Below, in pieces: positions 38,214 to 46,065 of a stretch of 64,000 bases of DNA. Source of the stretch: Bryobacteraceae bacterium (GTDB lineage Bacteria; Acidobacteriota; Terriglobia; Bryobacterales; Bryobacteraceae). The DNA is taken from assembly GCA_026002875.1 (NCBI GenBank), contig BPGE01000001.1, forward strand, positions 1,178,001 to 1,242,000, in the 5' to 3' direction. A model generated the notes under the pieces. It was not told the DNA's origin, searched no databases, and was given only the letters and a program-made list of their open reading frames with translations. Made by a program: the position numbers and the translations under genes. Position 1 is the stretch's first letter. Each line of letters opens with the position of its first letter.

Positions 38214-38797
38214 AGCAGCCCCTTCGTGCTCGGCAGCTGATCCTTCAGCCGTGCGTCCTTCGAGCACGCATACCGCATGGCGCGCGCAAAACACTTGAAC
38301 ACGGCTTCCACCTTGTGATGGTTCGAGCGCCCGTACAGCACCTTCGCATGCAGGTTCGCCCCGGCGTGCACCGTGAAGCCGTGGAAGAAGTCCTCGAGCA
38401 GCTCCGCCTGCAGATCGCCCACCAGCCGCGTCCGCACCTTGTCCTCGTACACGAGATACGGCCGCCCGCCCAGATCCACCGCCACCACGGCCAGCGTCTC
38501 GTCCATCGGCAGCACAAAGTAGCCCGCGCGGTTGATGCCCTTGCGGTCGCCCAGCGCCTTGCCGAACAGTTGTCCGAGCACGATGCCCGCGTCTTCCACC
38601 GTGTGATGCTGATCGACGTCCAGATCCCCCTCAGCATGAAGCGTGAGGTCGAACCCGCCGTGCTTGGCGAACAGCTCCAGCATGTGGTCCAGAAACCGCA
38701 CGCCCGTGCGCACGTCGTAACGCCCGCGCCCCTCGATCTTCAGCGAGCCGCGGATCTGCGTCTCGCGCGTGATCCGCTCGATCGATGCCGTTCTCAC
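38210..38797 (-). CDS. hisB: Imidazoleglycerol-phosphate dehydratase
   Basis: The 195-aa protein is a monofunctional His[47 protein letters not shown] and the second metal motif SGGRPYL-like [10 protein letters not shown] with NNHHKVE-type [11 protein letters not shown]. There is no N-terminal phosphatase domain, so histidinol-phosphate hydrolysis needs another enzyme, probably the HAD gene next door. It overlaps that gene by 4 bases. Confidence 0.96.
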   Translation of the reverse strand: MRTASIERITRETQIRGSLKIEGRGRYDVRTGVRFLDHMLELFAKHGGFDLTLHAEGDLDVDQHHTVEDAGIVLGQLFGKALGDRKGINRAGYFVLPMDETLAVVAVDLGGRPYLVYEDKVRTRLVGDLQAELLEDFFHGFTVHAGANLHAKVLYGRSNHHKVEAVFKCFARAMRYACSKDARLKDQLPSTKGLL

Positions 38798-39474
38798 CGC
38801 GGAAGCACTCCTTCCAGTTCATTGACGTTTTCGATCACCGCCGCCGCGCCCGCTCCGCGCAGCGCTTCCACCAGCCGCTCCCGCATCGGCGCGCCCGCGG
38901 CAGCGACGCCGATAAACGGCACCCCCGCGGCGCGGGCGCTGCCCGCATCGTCGACGGTGTCGCCCAGAAACGCGGCGATTTCCGCGCCCGTGCGCCGCGC
39001 GATTTCGTACAGCCCGTCCGGCGCCGGCTTGCCGTTGTCGATGTCGTCCGTCGTGATGGTCACCTCGAACAGCGGTCCGCGCACAAAACGGTTCAGCGTC
39101 GCCTCCAGCTCCCGCCGGTTGCGCCCGGTGAAAATCGCCAGCCGGTAGCGCGCGGCCAGCCTCTCCAGCAGCCCGTCCTGCGGAACCCACCACTCGCGCG
39201 CGATCAGTCCGTCGTTGTTCCGGCCGAAGAAAATCTCGTTGAAGTAATCGACCACCGTTTCGTACTTCAGATCCACGCCCAGCTCGCGGCAGTAGTGATG
39301 GCACAGCACCCAGTCATTGTTGTACCCGCCGCGGTTCTTCCACTCCTGCACGGACTCCGCCGTCACCGTCACGCCCGTGAAGTGGCGGATCGTCTCGATG
39401 ATCGCCGCCCGGTAGCTGGCCGTCACGTCCACCAGCACCCCGTCCATGTCGAACACGATCACCGGCCGGCTCAT
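38794..39474 (-). CDS. HAD hydrolase in his operon, likely histidinol phosphatase
   Basis: ATG 39474 (GTG 39480 also possible) overlaps the hisC stop (39471-39474). The 226-aa protein has HAD motif [10 protein letters not shown], motif [11 protein letters not shown], motif [11 protein letters not shown] and motif [11 protein letters not shown], with a four-helix-type cap that contains NRGGYNNDW. It resembles the IA hydrolases (TIGR01548-like) found in his clusters. None of the classical histidinol phosphatases (HisN or the HisB N-terminal domain) is visible, so dephosphorylation of histidinol phosphate is the obvious role. This is inference from position. Confidence 0.8.
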   Translation of the reverse strand: MSRPVIVFDMDGVLVDVTASYRAAIIETIRHFTGVTVTAESVQEWKNRGGYNNDWVLCHHYCRELGVDLKYETVVDYFNEIFFGRNNDGLIAREWWVPQDGLLERLAARYRLAIFTGRNRRELEATLNRFVRGPLFEVTITTDDIDNGKPAPDGLYEIARRTGAEIAAFLGDTVDDAGSARAAGVPFIGVAAAGAPMRERLVEALRGAGAAAVIENVNELEGVLPR

Positions 39475-40520
39475 CGCCACACCTCGTCCAGCGCCGCGAA
39501 GAACCGCTCTGCCTGCTGCGGCGTTCCGGCGGTGACTCGCACCGTGCCCGCCAGCTCGTACGAGCGGTCGCGCACCAGCACGCCGCGCGCCCGCAGCGCA
39601 TCGCGGATCTCGATCGAACGCGGTCCCGCCTCGAACAGCACGAAATTCCCCTGCGAGCGCCAGTAGCGGATGCCGCGCCGCTCGAACCCCTGGTACAGCA
39701 ACTCTCTCGCCTCCAGTGCCTGCTTCACATAGTTCGCCAGATACTCGCGGTCCTCCACCGCCGCCCGCACCGCGATGGCCGCCACTGCGTTCACCGAATA
39801 CGGCGACTGCGACTTCCGCAGATACGCCACGTTCTCCGCCCGCGAAAACAGCACGCCCGCGCGCAGCGCCGCCAGTCCGTGCGCTTTGGAAAACGTCCGG
39901 CTGACGAACAGGTTTGCATATTGCCCGATCAGCCCCAGCGCCGTCACCCCGTAGAAATCGTAATACGCTTCATCGATCAGCACGGCAGCGCCGGGCGCTG
40001 CTTCCAGAATCCGCACAACCTCGCCGACGCCGATGGCAGTGCCCGTCGGATTGTTCGGGTTCGAAATCAGCACCGCGCGCGTCGCCGGCGTGACCGCATC
40101 GATCAGCTCCTCCACGGGAAACGCCAGATCGCCCGCGCGGTAAGGAATCTCCCGCACGCGCGCCCCCGCCACTTCCGCATAGAAACGGTACATCGCGTAG
40201 GACGGGTGCAGCACCAGCACCTCGTCGCCTTCGCCCACGTAAGTATGCACCAGCACCTGGATCGCTTCATCGGTGCCGTTCGTGAAAGCGAACTGCGTTT
40301 CCGGCACCTGGAAGAACTCGCTCAGCGCGCGCCGCGTGGCTTCATACTCCGGATAGATCGAAAGCTGCTCCTGGCTGAGCTTCTCAATCAGCGCCGCAAG
40401 CACGCGCGGCGAGCAACCCAGCGTGTTTTCGTTGAAGTCCAGCCGCAGCTTGCCCTCGCGCCCCGAACTCGGCGGCGAGTAAGGCGCCATGTCGAGAATC
40501 GCTTTGCGCGGCGTCAGCAT
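39471..40520 (-). CDS. hisC: Histidinol-phosphate aminotransferase
   Basis: ATG 40520 gives 349 aa. It has LRLDFNENTLGCSP, TNGTDEAIQVL, ISNPNNPTGTA, AVLIDEAYYDF and the cofactor lysine in SRTFSKAHGLA, then the C-terminal RSQGNFVLFEAG. It transaminates imidazole acetol phosphate to histidinol phosphate. Its start lies 7 bases inside the hisD end. Confidence 0.96.
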   Translation of the reverse strand: MLTPRKAILDMAPYSPPSSGREGKLRLDFNENTLGCSPRVLAALIEKLSQEQLSIYPEYEATRRALSEFFQVPETQFAFTNGTDEAIQVLVHTYVGEGDEVLVLHPSYAMYRFYAEVAGARVREIPYRAGDLAFPVEELIDAVTPATRAVLISNPNNPTGTAIGVGEVVRILEAAPGAAVLIDEAYYDFYGVTALGLIGQYANLFVSRTFSKAHGLAALRAGVLFSRAENVAYLRKSQSPYSVNAVAAIAVRAAVEDREYLANYVKQALEARELLYQGFERRGIRYWRSQGNFVLFEAGPRSIEIRDALRARGVLVRDRSYELAGTVRVTAGTPQQAERFFAALDEVWR

Positions 40521-41776
40521 TGCCTGCCGCCTTTCTTCTCGAACCGCACCTCCACGCTCCGCGCGTGCGCCTCCAGCCCTTCGGCGCGCGCAAGCGCCGT
40601 GATGGACGGCGCCAGCCGGCGCAGCGCCTGCCCGCTCAGCTCCTGCACCGAAATCACCTTCACGAAATCCGCCGCCGACAGCCCGCCGCGCAGCCGCGCC
40701 GCGCCGGACGTCGGCAGCACGTGGTTCGGTCCCGAAGCATAGTCGCCCGCCGCCTCGGGGCTCCACGGACCCACAAACACGCTGCCCGCGTGCCGCACCT
40801 TCTTCAGCAGCGAAGCATCGGGAATCGACAGATGCTCGGGCGCGAAACGGTTCGACAGTTCGACTGCTTCCTCGAGGCTCGACACCACGAGAATCGCCGA
40901 GTTGCGCTTCAGCGCCGTCCGCGCCGTGGCCGCCGTGGGCAGCGTCTCCAGCTGCGATGCCACCTCCTTCGCCACGGCTTCGGCCAGCCGGCGCGACGGC
41001 GTCAGGAGAATCGCGGACGCGTCATCGTCGTGCTCCGCCTGCGCCAGCATGTCGGCCGCGATGGCGCGCGGATCGCCGTCCTCGGCGATCAGCAGGATCT
41101 CGCTCGGCCCGGCAACAAAATCGATGCCGACTTCTCCGGCCAGCAGCTTCTTGGCTGCGGCCACATAGATGTTGCCGGGTCCCACGATGCGGTCCGCGCG
41201 CGGCACGGTTTTCGTCCCGTACGCGAATGCCGCAATCGCGTGCGCTCCGCCCATCTGGAATACGTGCGTCGCCCCCAGCAGATGGGCCGCGCCCAGAATC
41301 TCCGGCGCCGGCTTCGGCGTGCACACGAGAATCGTCTCGACGCCCGCCACCCTCGCCGGAACCACGGTCATCACCACCGTTGACGGCAGCGGATAGCGGC
41401 CCGAAGGAATGTAGGCCGCCGCAGCATCCAGCGGCCGCACAATCTGGCTCAGCTTCAGTCCCGGCGCCGGCGCGATCCTGCGCGGCTGCGGCAACTGCAT
41501 GCGCGCGAACGCGGCCACGTTCTTTTCGCTGACGCGCAGCGCCTGCCGGAATTCACGCGCAAGCCCGCGGGCAGCGGCCTCCAGCTCGCGCCCGGACACC
41601 CGCACGGAGCGGCCGTCGAATCCGTCGAACCGCTTTGCGTATTCGAGCACCGCCGGGTCGCCGCGCCGCTGCACGTCTTCGAGAATCGGCTTCACCACCG
41701 CTTCGGCTTCATCGAGCCGCGCTGCGCGGCGCTTCAGCAGCCGCCCGGCTTCTCTGGATGTCAGTATGCGCACCAT
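40514..41776 (-). CDS. hisD: Histidinol dehydrogenase
   Basis: The 420-aa protein shows the HisD pattern: AVLEYAKRFDGFD, AAAYIPSGRYPLPSTVVM, GATHVFQMGGAHAIAAFAYG, IVGPGNIYVAAAKKLL, VGIDFVAGPSEILLIAEDG, LAQAEHDDDA and NHVLPTSGAARLRGGLS with the zinc and active-site His residues. It carries out the last two steps to histidine. It begins 2 bases after hisG stops. Confidence 0.96.
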   Translation of the reverse strand: MVRILTSREAGRLLKRRAARLDEAEAVVKPILEDVQRRGDPAVLEYAKRFDGFDGRSVRVSGRELEAAARGLAREFRQALRVSEKNVAAFARMQLPQPRRIAPAPGLKLSQIVRPLDAAAAYIPSGRYPLPSTVVMTVVPARVAGVETILVCTPKPAPEILGAAHLLGATHVFQMGGAHAIAAFAYGTKTVPRADRIVGPGNIYVAAAKKLLAGEVGIDFVAGPSEILLIAEDGDPRAIAADMLAQAEHDDDASAILLTPSRRLAEAVAKEVASQLETLPTAATARTALKRNSAILVVSSLEEAVELSNRFAPEHLSIPDASLLKKVRHAGSVFVGPWSPEAAGDYASGPNHVLPTSGAARLRGGLSAADFVKVISVQELSGQALRRLAPSITALARAEGLEAHARSVEVRFEKKGGRQC

Positions 41777-41778
41777 GG

Positions 41779-42648
41779 CTACATCACGATCTTGTTCAGC
41801 GGATACTCGACAATGCCCTGCGCGCCCGCTTCCTTCAGCCGCGGGATGATCGTGCGCACGGTGGATTCATCGAGAATCGTGTTCACCGCCAGCCACTCGC
41901 CGTCGCTCAGCGGGCTCACCGTCGGGTTCTTCAGCGCCGGCAGCACCGACAGCACCTGCTGCAGATTGTCGCGGTGCACGTTCAGCATCAGCCCCACCTT
42001 GCCCAGGGCGCTGATGGCGCCTTCCAGCAGCAGCCGGATGTCTTCCAGCTTGCGCCGCTTCCAGGGATCTTCCCACGCCTGCCGGTTGGCCACCAGCTGC
42101 GTGTTCGACTCCATGATCACTTCCACAATCCGCAGCTTGTTGGCCCGCAGCGAAGAGCCTGTCTCGGTCACCTCGACGATCGCATCGGCCAGGTAGGGCG
42201 GCTTGACTTCCGTTGCGCCCCACGAGAACTCGACCTTCGCCTTCACTCCGTGCTGCGCCAGATAGCGCTTCGTCGCGCCCACCAGCTCCGTGGCGATGAT
42301 TTTCCCTTCGAGATCCTTCACGCTCTGCACCGGCGACGACTCCGGCACCGCCAGCACCCAGCGCACCTTCCCGAAGCTTTGCTTGGCGTAGATGAGGTCC
42401 GCCACCGTCACCACATCGGCCTCGTTCTCCAGCACCCAGTCGCGGCCCGTCAGTCCCGCGTCCAGCACGCCGTCCTCGACATACCGCGCCATCTCCTGCG
42501 CGCGGATCATCATGCACTCGATCTCCGGATCGTCGATCGCCGGGAAATACGACCGCGACGACGTCGTGATCTGGAAGCCCGCCCGGCGGAACAGGTCGAT
42601 CGTCGCGTTTTCCAGAGAGCCCTTCGGAATGCCCAGTTTCAGCTTCAT
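41779..42648 (-). CDS. hisG: ATP phosphoribosyltransferase, long form
   Basis: The 289-aa protein starts [24 protein letters not shown], has [28 protein letters not shown] and the C-terminal regulatory domain ([27 protein letters not shown]) of the long, HisZ-independent form. It commits PRPP and ATP to histidine and is normally feedback inhibited by histidine through that domain. Its ATG is one base after the hisI stop codon region. Confidence 0.96.
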   Translation of the reverse strand: MKLKLGIPKGSLENATIDLFRRAGFQITTSSRSYFPAIDDPEIECMMIRAQEMARYVEDGVLDAGLTGRDWVLENEADVVTVADLIYAKQSFGKVRWVLAVPESSPVQSVKDLEGKIIATELVGATKRYLAQHGVKAKVEFSWGATEVKPPYLADAIVEVTETGSSLRANKLRIVEVIMESNTQLVANRQAWEDPWKRRKLEDIRLLLEGAISALGKVGLMLNVHRDNLQQVLSVLPALKNPTVSPLSDGEWLAVNTILDESTVRTIIPRLKEAGAQGIVEYPLNKIVM

Positions 42649-42649
42649 C

Positions 42650-43018
42650 TCAGTACACCTTTCCAGGGTCGTACGTCTGCGGCTCGGTCACGCGCCAGCC
42701 GCCGTTGTCCCAAGTGCGGTAAAAGCACGACCGGTAGCCGTTGTGGCAGACCCCCGGTCCCAGCGCCTCCACTTGCAGCAGGACGGCGTCCTGGTCGCAA
42801 TCGGTCTGCATGGCTTTCACCACCAGCCGGTGCCCGCTCGTCTCGCCCTTCATCCACAGCTTGTTGCGCGAGCGGCTGAAGAACGTCACGAACCCGGTCT
42901 CCACCGTCTTCTCGAACGCCTCGCGGTTCATGAAGCCCACCATCAGCACGCGCCCGTCGCGCCAGTCCTGTACGATGGCGGGCACCAGCCCGCCAGACTT
43001 GTCAAAGTCCAGTTCCAT
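42650..43018 (-). CDS. hisI: Phosphoribosyl-AMP cyclohydrolase (HisI only)
   Basis: The 122-aa protein has [37 protein letters not shown] and the zinc motif [19 protein letters not shown] with NGYRSCF. It lacks a HisE (pyrophosphohydrolase) domain, and no hisE is in the window. It is the first structural gene of the operon. Its ribosome site (GGGAG, about 10 bases upstream) lies just past the attenuator hairpin. Confidence 0.95.
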   Translation of the reverse strand: MELDFDKSGGLVPAIVQDWRDGRVLMVGFMNREAFEKTVETGFVTFFSRSRNKLWMKGETSGHRLVVKAMQTDCDQDAVLLQVEALGPGVCHNGYRSCFYRTWDNGGWRVTEPQTYDPGKVY

Positions 43019-43041
43019 GAGTCGAATGCTCCCGAGAAACG

Positions 43042-43068
43042 AAAAGCCCGCCGGTTTGCCGGCGGGCG
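43042..43068 (-). terminator. Attenuator terminator upstream of hisI
   Basis: Perfect 9-bp arms GCCCGCCGG and CCGGCGGGC (43046-43054 and 43059-43067) enclose a CAAA loop. On the minus strand the hairpin is followed by TTTTCGTTT. It ends about 25 bp before the hisI ATG, between leader peptide and first structural gene. Confidence 0.8.
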
Positions 43069-43137
43069 TTGCAAACTTGTTCCTGCACGCGGCTCAGAAC
43101 AGGCTCCGCCCGCCCATCCCGTGATGATGATGGCGGA
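43042..43137 (-). promoter_or_regulatory. His-operon transcription attenuator
   Basis: Minus-strand leader RNA has four pairable segments. Region 1 (43132-43137, TCCGCC) can pair with region 2 (43105-43110). Region 2 (43107-43114, GGCGGGCG) pairs perfectly with region 3 (43061-43068, CGCCCGCC) as an antiterminator. Region 3 is also the 5' arm of the terminator hairpin with region 4 (43046-43054), followed by TTTTCGTTT. Region 1 lies directly before the His codons, so ribosome stalling there would free region 2. This is the classical layout of amino-acid operon attenuators. Confidence 0.75.
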
Positions 43138-43168
43138 CGCTGAAGAAGCGGTTCCGAACCTGCGTCAT
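43094..43168 (-). CDS. hisL: His-operon leader peptide (24 codons, four tandem His)
   Basis: ATG 43166-43168 opens a 24-codon frame (MTQVRNRFFSVR then four His, then GMGGRSLF) with TGA at 43094-43096. The His codons CAT CAT CAT CAC are at 43121-43132. The overlap of these codons with the pairable leader RNA fits a translation sensor for charged His-tRNA. No strong Shine-Dalgarno is visible: the 5' leader from the predicted start site is only a few bases, so translation may be leaderless. Confidence 0.75.
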   Translation of the reverse strand: MTQVRNRFFSVRHHHHGMGGRSLF

Positions 43169-43178
43169 GGAAACTTCG

Positions 43179-43208
43179 ACTATACCACGCTTGAACCGCG
43201 TTCTTCAA
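43179..43208 (-). promoter_or_regulatory. Predicted sigma-70-type promoter of the his operon
   Basis: On the minus strand, TTGAAG (43203-43208, 4 of 6 to the -35 consensus) and TATAGT (43179-43184, 5 of 6 to the -10 consensus) are 18 bp apart. Transcription would begin near 43172-43176, just before the leader ATG. The elements lie at the 3' end of cobA; the -10 overlaps the cobA stop. Confidence 0.65.
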
Positions 43209-43989
43209 ACTGCGGCGCTGGCCAGCCAGCCCGCGCCGCAGCGAGCTCCGCCGCCTGCGCCACTGCAAGCGCGAGCCGCTCCCGCAGCCGCACGACCTCG
43301 CCCACCACCATCACGGCCGGGTTCTCCACCTGCACGCGCTCCTGAGCCACCGCGCCCAGGTCCGTGACAATCACCCGCTCGCTCGCCAGCGTGGCGTTCT
43401 CTACAAATCCCACGGGCTCGCATGGCCTCCGCCCCGCCGAAATCAGCGCCCGCGCAATCTGTGCCCGCCGCGCCACGCCCATCAGGATGATCAGCGTGTC
43501 CACGGCTGCCAGTGCTTTCCAGTCCGGTTCCTGCTCGCCGCAGGCATGGCCCGTCACCACGGCAAAACTCCGCGCCACGCCGCGGAACGTCGGCGGAATG
43601 CCGGCCAGCGCCGGTGCCGCCAGCGCCGAAGTCACGCCTGGCACCAGCTCCACCTCCCAGCCGCGCCCGCGCAGCCACTGCCACTCTTCTGCGCCCCGCC
43701 CGAACACGCACGGGTCCCCGCCTTTCAGCCGCACCACGTGCCTGTAGCGTCTTGCGTAGAAATCAAGCTGCTCCAGAATCCTCTGCTGCGTCTCCTCCTG
43801 CCGCCCGTGCTCTTTGCCTGCGTCCACCAGCAGCGCCCCGGGCCGCGCCATCGCCAGCACCTCGGCCGAAACCAGCCGGTCGTACAGCACCACATCCGCC
43901 ACTGCCAGCACCTGCGCCGCGCGCAGCGTCAGCAGATCCGCCCGCCCCGGTCCTGCGCCCACCAGATACACTGTCGAGCCCTGCTTCAT
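43180..43989 (-). CDS. cobA: Uroporphyrinogen-III C-methyltransferase (SUMT)
   Basis: ATG 43989 begins MKQGSTVYLVGAGPGRADLLT, the SUMT start, with VVLYDRLVSAEVL, HGRQEETQQ, VVRLKGGDPCVFGRGAEE, ELVPGVTSA and AVVTGHA. The 269-aa enzyme methylates uroporphyrinogen III to precorrin-2 using SAM, the first step to siroheme. With the separate precorrin-2 dehydrogenase upstream it makes the siroheme needed by the sulfite reductase in the same operon. It overlaps tauE by 4 bases. Confidence 0.94.
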   Translation of the reverse strand: MKQGSTVYLVGAGPGRADLLTLRAAQVLAVADVVLYDRLVSAEVLAMARPGALLVDAGKEHGRQEETQQRILEQLDFYARRYRHVVRLKGGDPCVFGRGAEEWQWLRGRGWEVELVPGVTSALAAPALAGIPPTFRGVARSFAVVTGHACGEQEPDWKALAAVDTLIILMGVARRAQIARALISAGRRPCEPVGFVENATLASERVIVTDLGAVAQERVQVENPAVMVVGEVVRLRERLALAVAQAAELAAARAGWPAPQFEERGSSVV

Positions 43990-44744
43990 CGCGCCAGACT
44001 CCTCACGCCTTCCCACAGCAGCCGCGATCCCAGCCCGAGCATCAGCAGCGTCAGCGCCGCGCGGAACGGCCGCGCCGGCAGGAACGTCGCCATCCAGGCT
44101 CCCGCGAGCGCCCCGGGAATTCCGCCCAGCCACAACTGCCGCAGCGCCTCGCCATCCACATGACCCGCGCTGAAATGCAGCGATCCCGCCGCCGCCGCCA
44201 GCGCCAGCCCGAACAGCAGGTCCGTCCCCACGACCACCGCCGGCGCCGACCGCGTGCAGTTCATCAGCGCCAGATTGCCCAGCGCGCCTGCGCCCGCCGA
44301 CGAGAAGCCCACCTCCACCCCGATCGCCAGCCCGATCCACCCCAGCCAGCTGCGCCGTCCGCTACTCTCCGTCACGCTGCGGCCGCGCACCCACCGGCAC
44401 ATCTGAATCAGCGCCAGAGCCACGATCGTCAGTCCCACCAGCGCCAGCACCGCGCTGCGCAGATTGGCGTGCGCGAACCATCGATGCACGGCCACGCCGG
44501 CTGCCGCTCCCGGCAATCCTCCCAGCATCAACAATCCAGCCGCACCGTAATCCACCTGACGCCGCAGCACGTACACCGGCGCCGCCAGCAGCTTCACCAC
44601 CGTCACGAAAAGCAGCGCCGTGCCCACTGCCGCCGCCGGGTTCATGCCAAAGCCGAGAATCAGGACCGGCGTCATCAGCACGCCGCCGCCGACGCCCGTC
44701 AGACCCACCGCCAGCGCCACCAGGAATCCCGCCAGCGCCATCAT
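43986..44744 (-). CDS. TauE/SafE-family sulfite exporter-like membrane protein
   Basis: ATG 44744 overlaps the cysH stop (TGATGATG arrangement) and gives 252 aa with about eight hydrophobic helices. The family features are LTGVGGGVLMTPVLIL and AVGTALLFVTVVK with a second half GFSSAGAGALGNLALM, TDLLFG. Such proteins move anions such as sulfite, sulfonates or thiosulfate. In this operon a sulfur-anion role is likely. Confidence 0.85.
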   Translation of the reverse strand: MMALAGFLVALAVGLTGVGGGVLMTPVLILGFGMNPAAAVGTALLFVTVVKLLAAPVYVLRRQVDYGAAGLLMLGGLPGAAAGVAVHRWFAHANLRSAVLALVGLTIVALALIQMCRWVRGRSVTESSGRRSWLGWIGLAIGVEVGFSSAGAGALGNLALMNCTRSAPAVVVGTDLLFGLALAAAAGSLHFSAGHVDGEALRQLWLGGIPGALAGAWMATFLPARPFRAALTLLMLGLGSRLLWEGVRSLAR

Positions 44745-45415
44745 GACCCGCCCTCCCGGTCGAACGTGTGGATGCCGCACTCGAGCTTCACGCCGCCCCA
44801 CCGCCCTGACCGCGGATTCGACGGATCCGCGGGCTTCGCCGTGCACGGCGCGCACCCGATGCTTGTGTAGCCCTGCCCATACAGCGGCAGCAGCGGAATC
44901 TCGTTGGCCGCGCAGTAGGCCATCACGTCCCGCCACGTCCACGCCGCCAGCGGATTCAGCTTCACGATCTCCCGGCCCGACGGCAGCGTGTGCTTCTCCT
45001 CCATCTGCAAATGCCGCCGCGTGGGAGATTGCTCGCGCCGCAGCCCGGTGATCCACAGATCGTAAGGCTCCAGCCCCGCGAGCAGCGGCTCCACCTTGCG
45101 CAGCCGGCAGCACTCCGAGGGATTCGTTTTGTGCAGAATTCCGAAGTGCGCCTCGTGCTCTTCCCTGGAAAGGCGCGCCTCGAGATTCACCAGCCGCAGG
45201 CCCCAACGCTCCGCCATTTCGTCCCGGTAAGCCAGTGTTTCCGGGAAGTGATAGCCCGTTTCCAGAAAAAGCACGGGCAAATCCGGCGCAAATTCCCGCG
45301 CCATGTGCAGCACCGCCATGTCTTCGGCCTGGAAGCTGCACGTCAGGCACGCCGCGCCTCCATGCCGCTCCAGAGCGGAAGACAGAACCGATCTCGCCTC
45401 GTCCAGCACGTTCAT
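44741..45415 (-). CDS. cysH: Assimilatory APS reductase (CysH family, Fe-S type)
   Basis: The 224-aa protein has PP-loop segments (FQAEDMAVLHM, LETGYHFPET), then the cluster cysteines Cys102-Cys103 (ECCRLRK) and Cys188-x2-Cys191 (GCAPC), and the redox Cys213 (ECGIH). The paired cysteines are diagnostic of 4Fe-4S APS reductases, as opposed to PAPS-specific CysH, which lack them. It reduces adenylylsulfate to sulfite. This agrees with an APS-kinase remnant on CysN. It overlaps the neighbouring genes by 4 bases on each side. Confidence 0.92.
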   Translation of the reverse strand: MNVLDEARSVLSSALERHGGAACLTCSFQAEDMAVLHMAREFAPDLPVLFLETGYHFPETLAYRDEMAERWGLRLVNLEARLSREEHEAHFGILHKTNPSECCRLRKVEPLLAGLEPYDLWITGLRREQSPTRRHLQMEEKHTLPSGREIVKLNPLAAWTWRDVMAYCAANEIPLLPLYGQGYTSIGCAPCTAKPADPSNPRSGRWGGVKLECGIHTFDREGGS

Positions 45416-46065
45416 GCGGCCTCCTCCTCAGTGGCTCCTGCCAGCAGCGCATCCATGACGGCGCGCGCTTCCTCCTTCCGGCCCTCGCGCAGCAGACTCA
45501 GCGCAGGCGAGTCCGCCAGCCGGTACCACAGCCGCCGCCGCGCCCCGAAATCACGGATCGCGGCTGGGATTTTTTCCCGGAAATGGCCGCACAGCTCCAG
45601 AAATTCCGCATAATGCGGCCCGAATTCCCGCTCGAATTTCTCCCGCAGCCGCACCGCCAGAGCCGGGCACCGGCCGCTCGTGGAAACGGCGATCATCAGG
45701 TCTCCCTGCCGGTGCACCGACGGCAGCAGGAACCGGCAGTGCGCCGGATCGTCGGCGGCGTTGAACAGAATCCGCAGCCGCTCTGCCTCCTGCGCAAAGG
45801 CCGCGTTCGCCTCGCCATCCCCCAGCGCGCTGATCGCCAGCCGGAACCCGGCCAGATCCTCGAGCCGCGGCGCCTGCGCGCGCCACTCGATCCTGCCCAG
45901 CGCCGCCAGCTCCTCGAGCGGAGCAACCAGGTTCTCCGCGATCACCGTCACCCGCGCGCCCGACGCCAGCAGGCAGCGGACCTTCTCCTCCGCCATCGGG
46001 CCGCCGCCCAGCACGGCGCACGGCCAGCCGCTCAGGTCCAGCACGACAGGAAACAGCGCGCTCAT
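45412..46065 (-). CDS. Precorrin-2 dehydrogenase (siroheme synthase N-terminal type)
   Basis: ATG 46065 gives 217 aa of the CysG/Met8 N-terminal type: FPVVLDLSGWPCAVLGGGPMAEEK (NAD loop), ARVTVIAENL, LRILFNAADDPAHCRFLLPS, and IAVSTSGRCPALA. It oxidises precorrin-2 to sirohydrochlorin and may insert iron as Met8 does. The methyltransferase half is separate (cobA). It overlaps the sir stop by 4 bases. Confidence 0.9.
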   Translation of the reverse strand: MSALFPVVLDLSGWPCAVLGGGPMAEEKVRCLLASGARVTVIAENLVAPLEELAALGRIEWRAQAPRLEDLAGFRLAISALGDGEANAAFAQEAERLRILFNAADDPAHCRFLLPSVHRQGDLMIAVSTSGRCPALAVRLREKFEREFGPHYAEFLELCGHFREKIPAAIRDFGARRRLWYRLADSPALSLLREGRKEEARAVMDALLAGATEEEAA

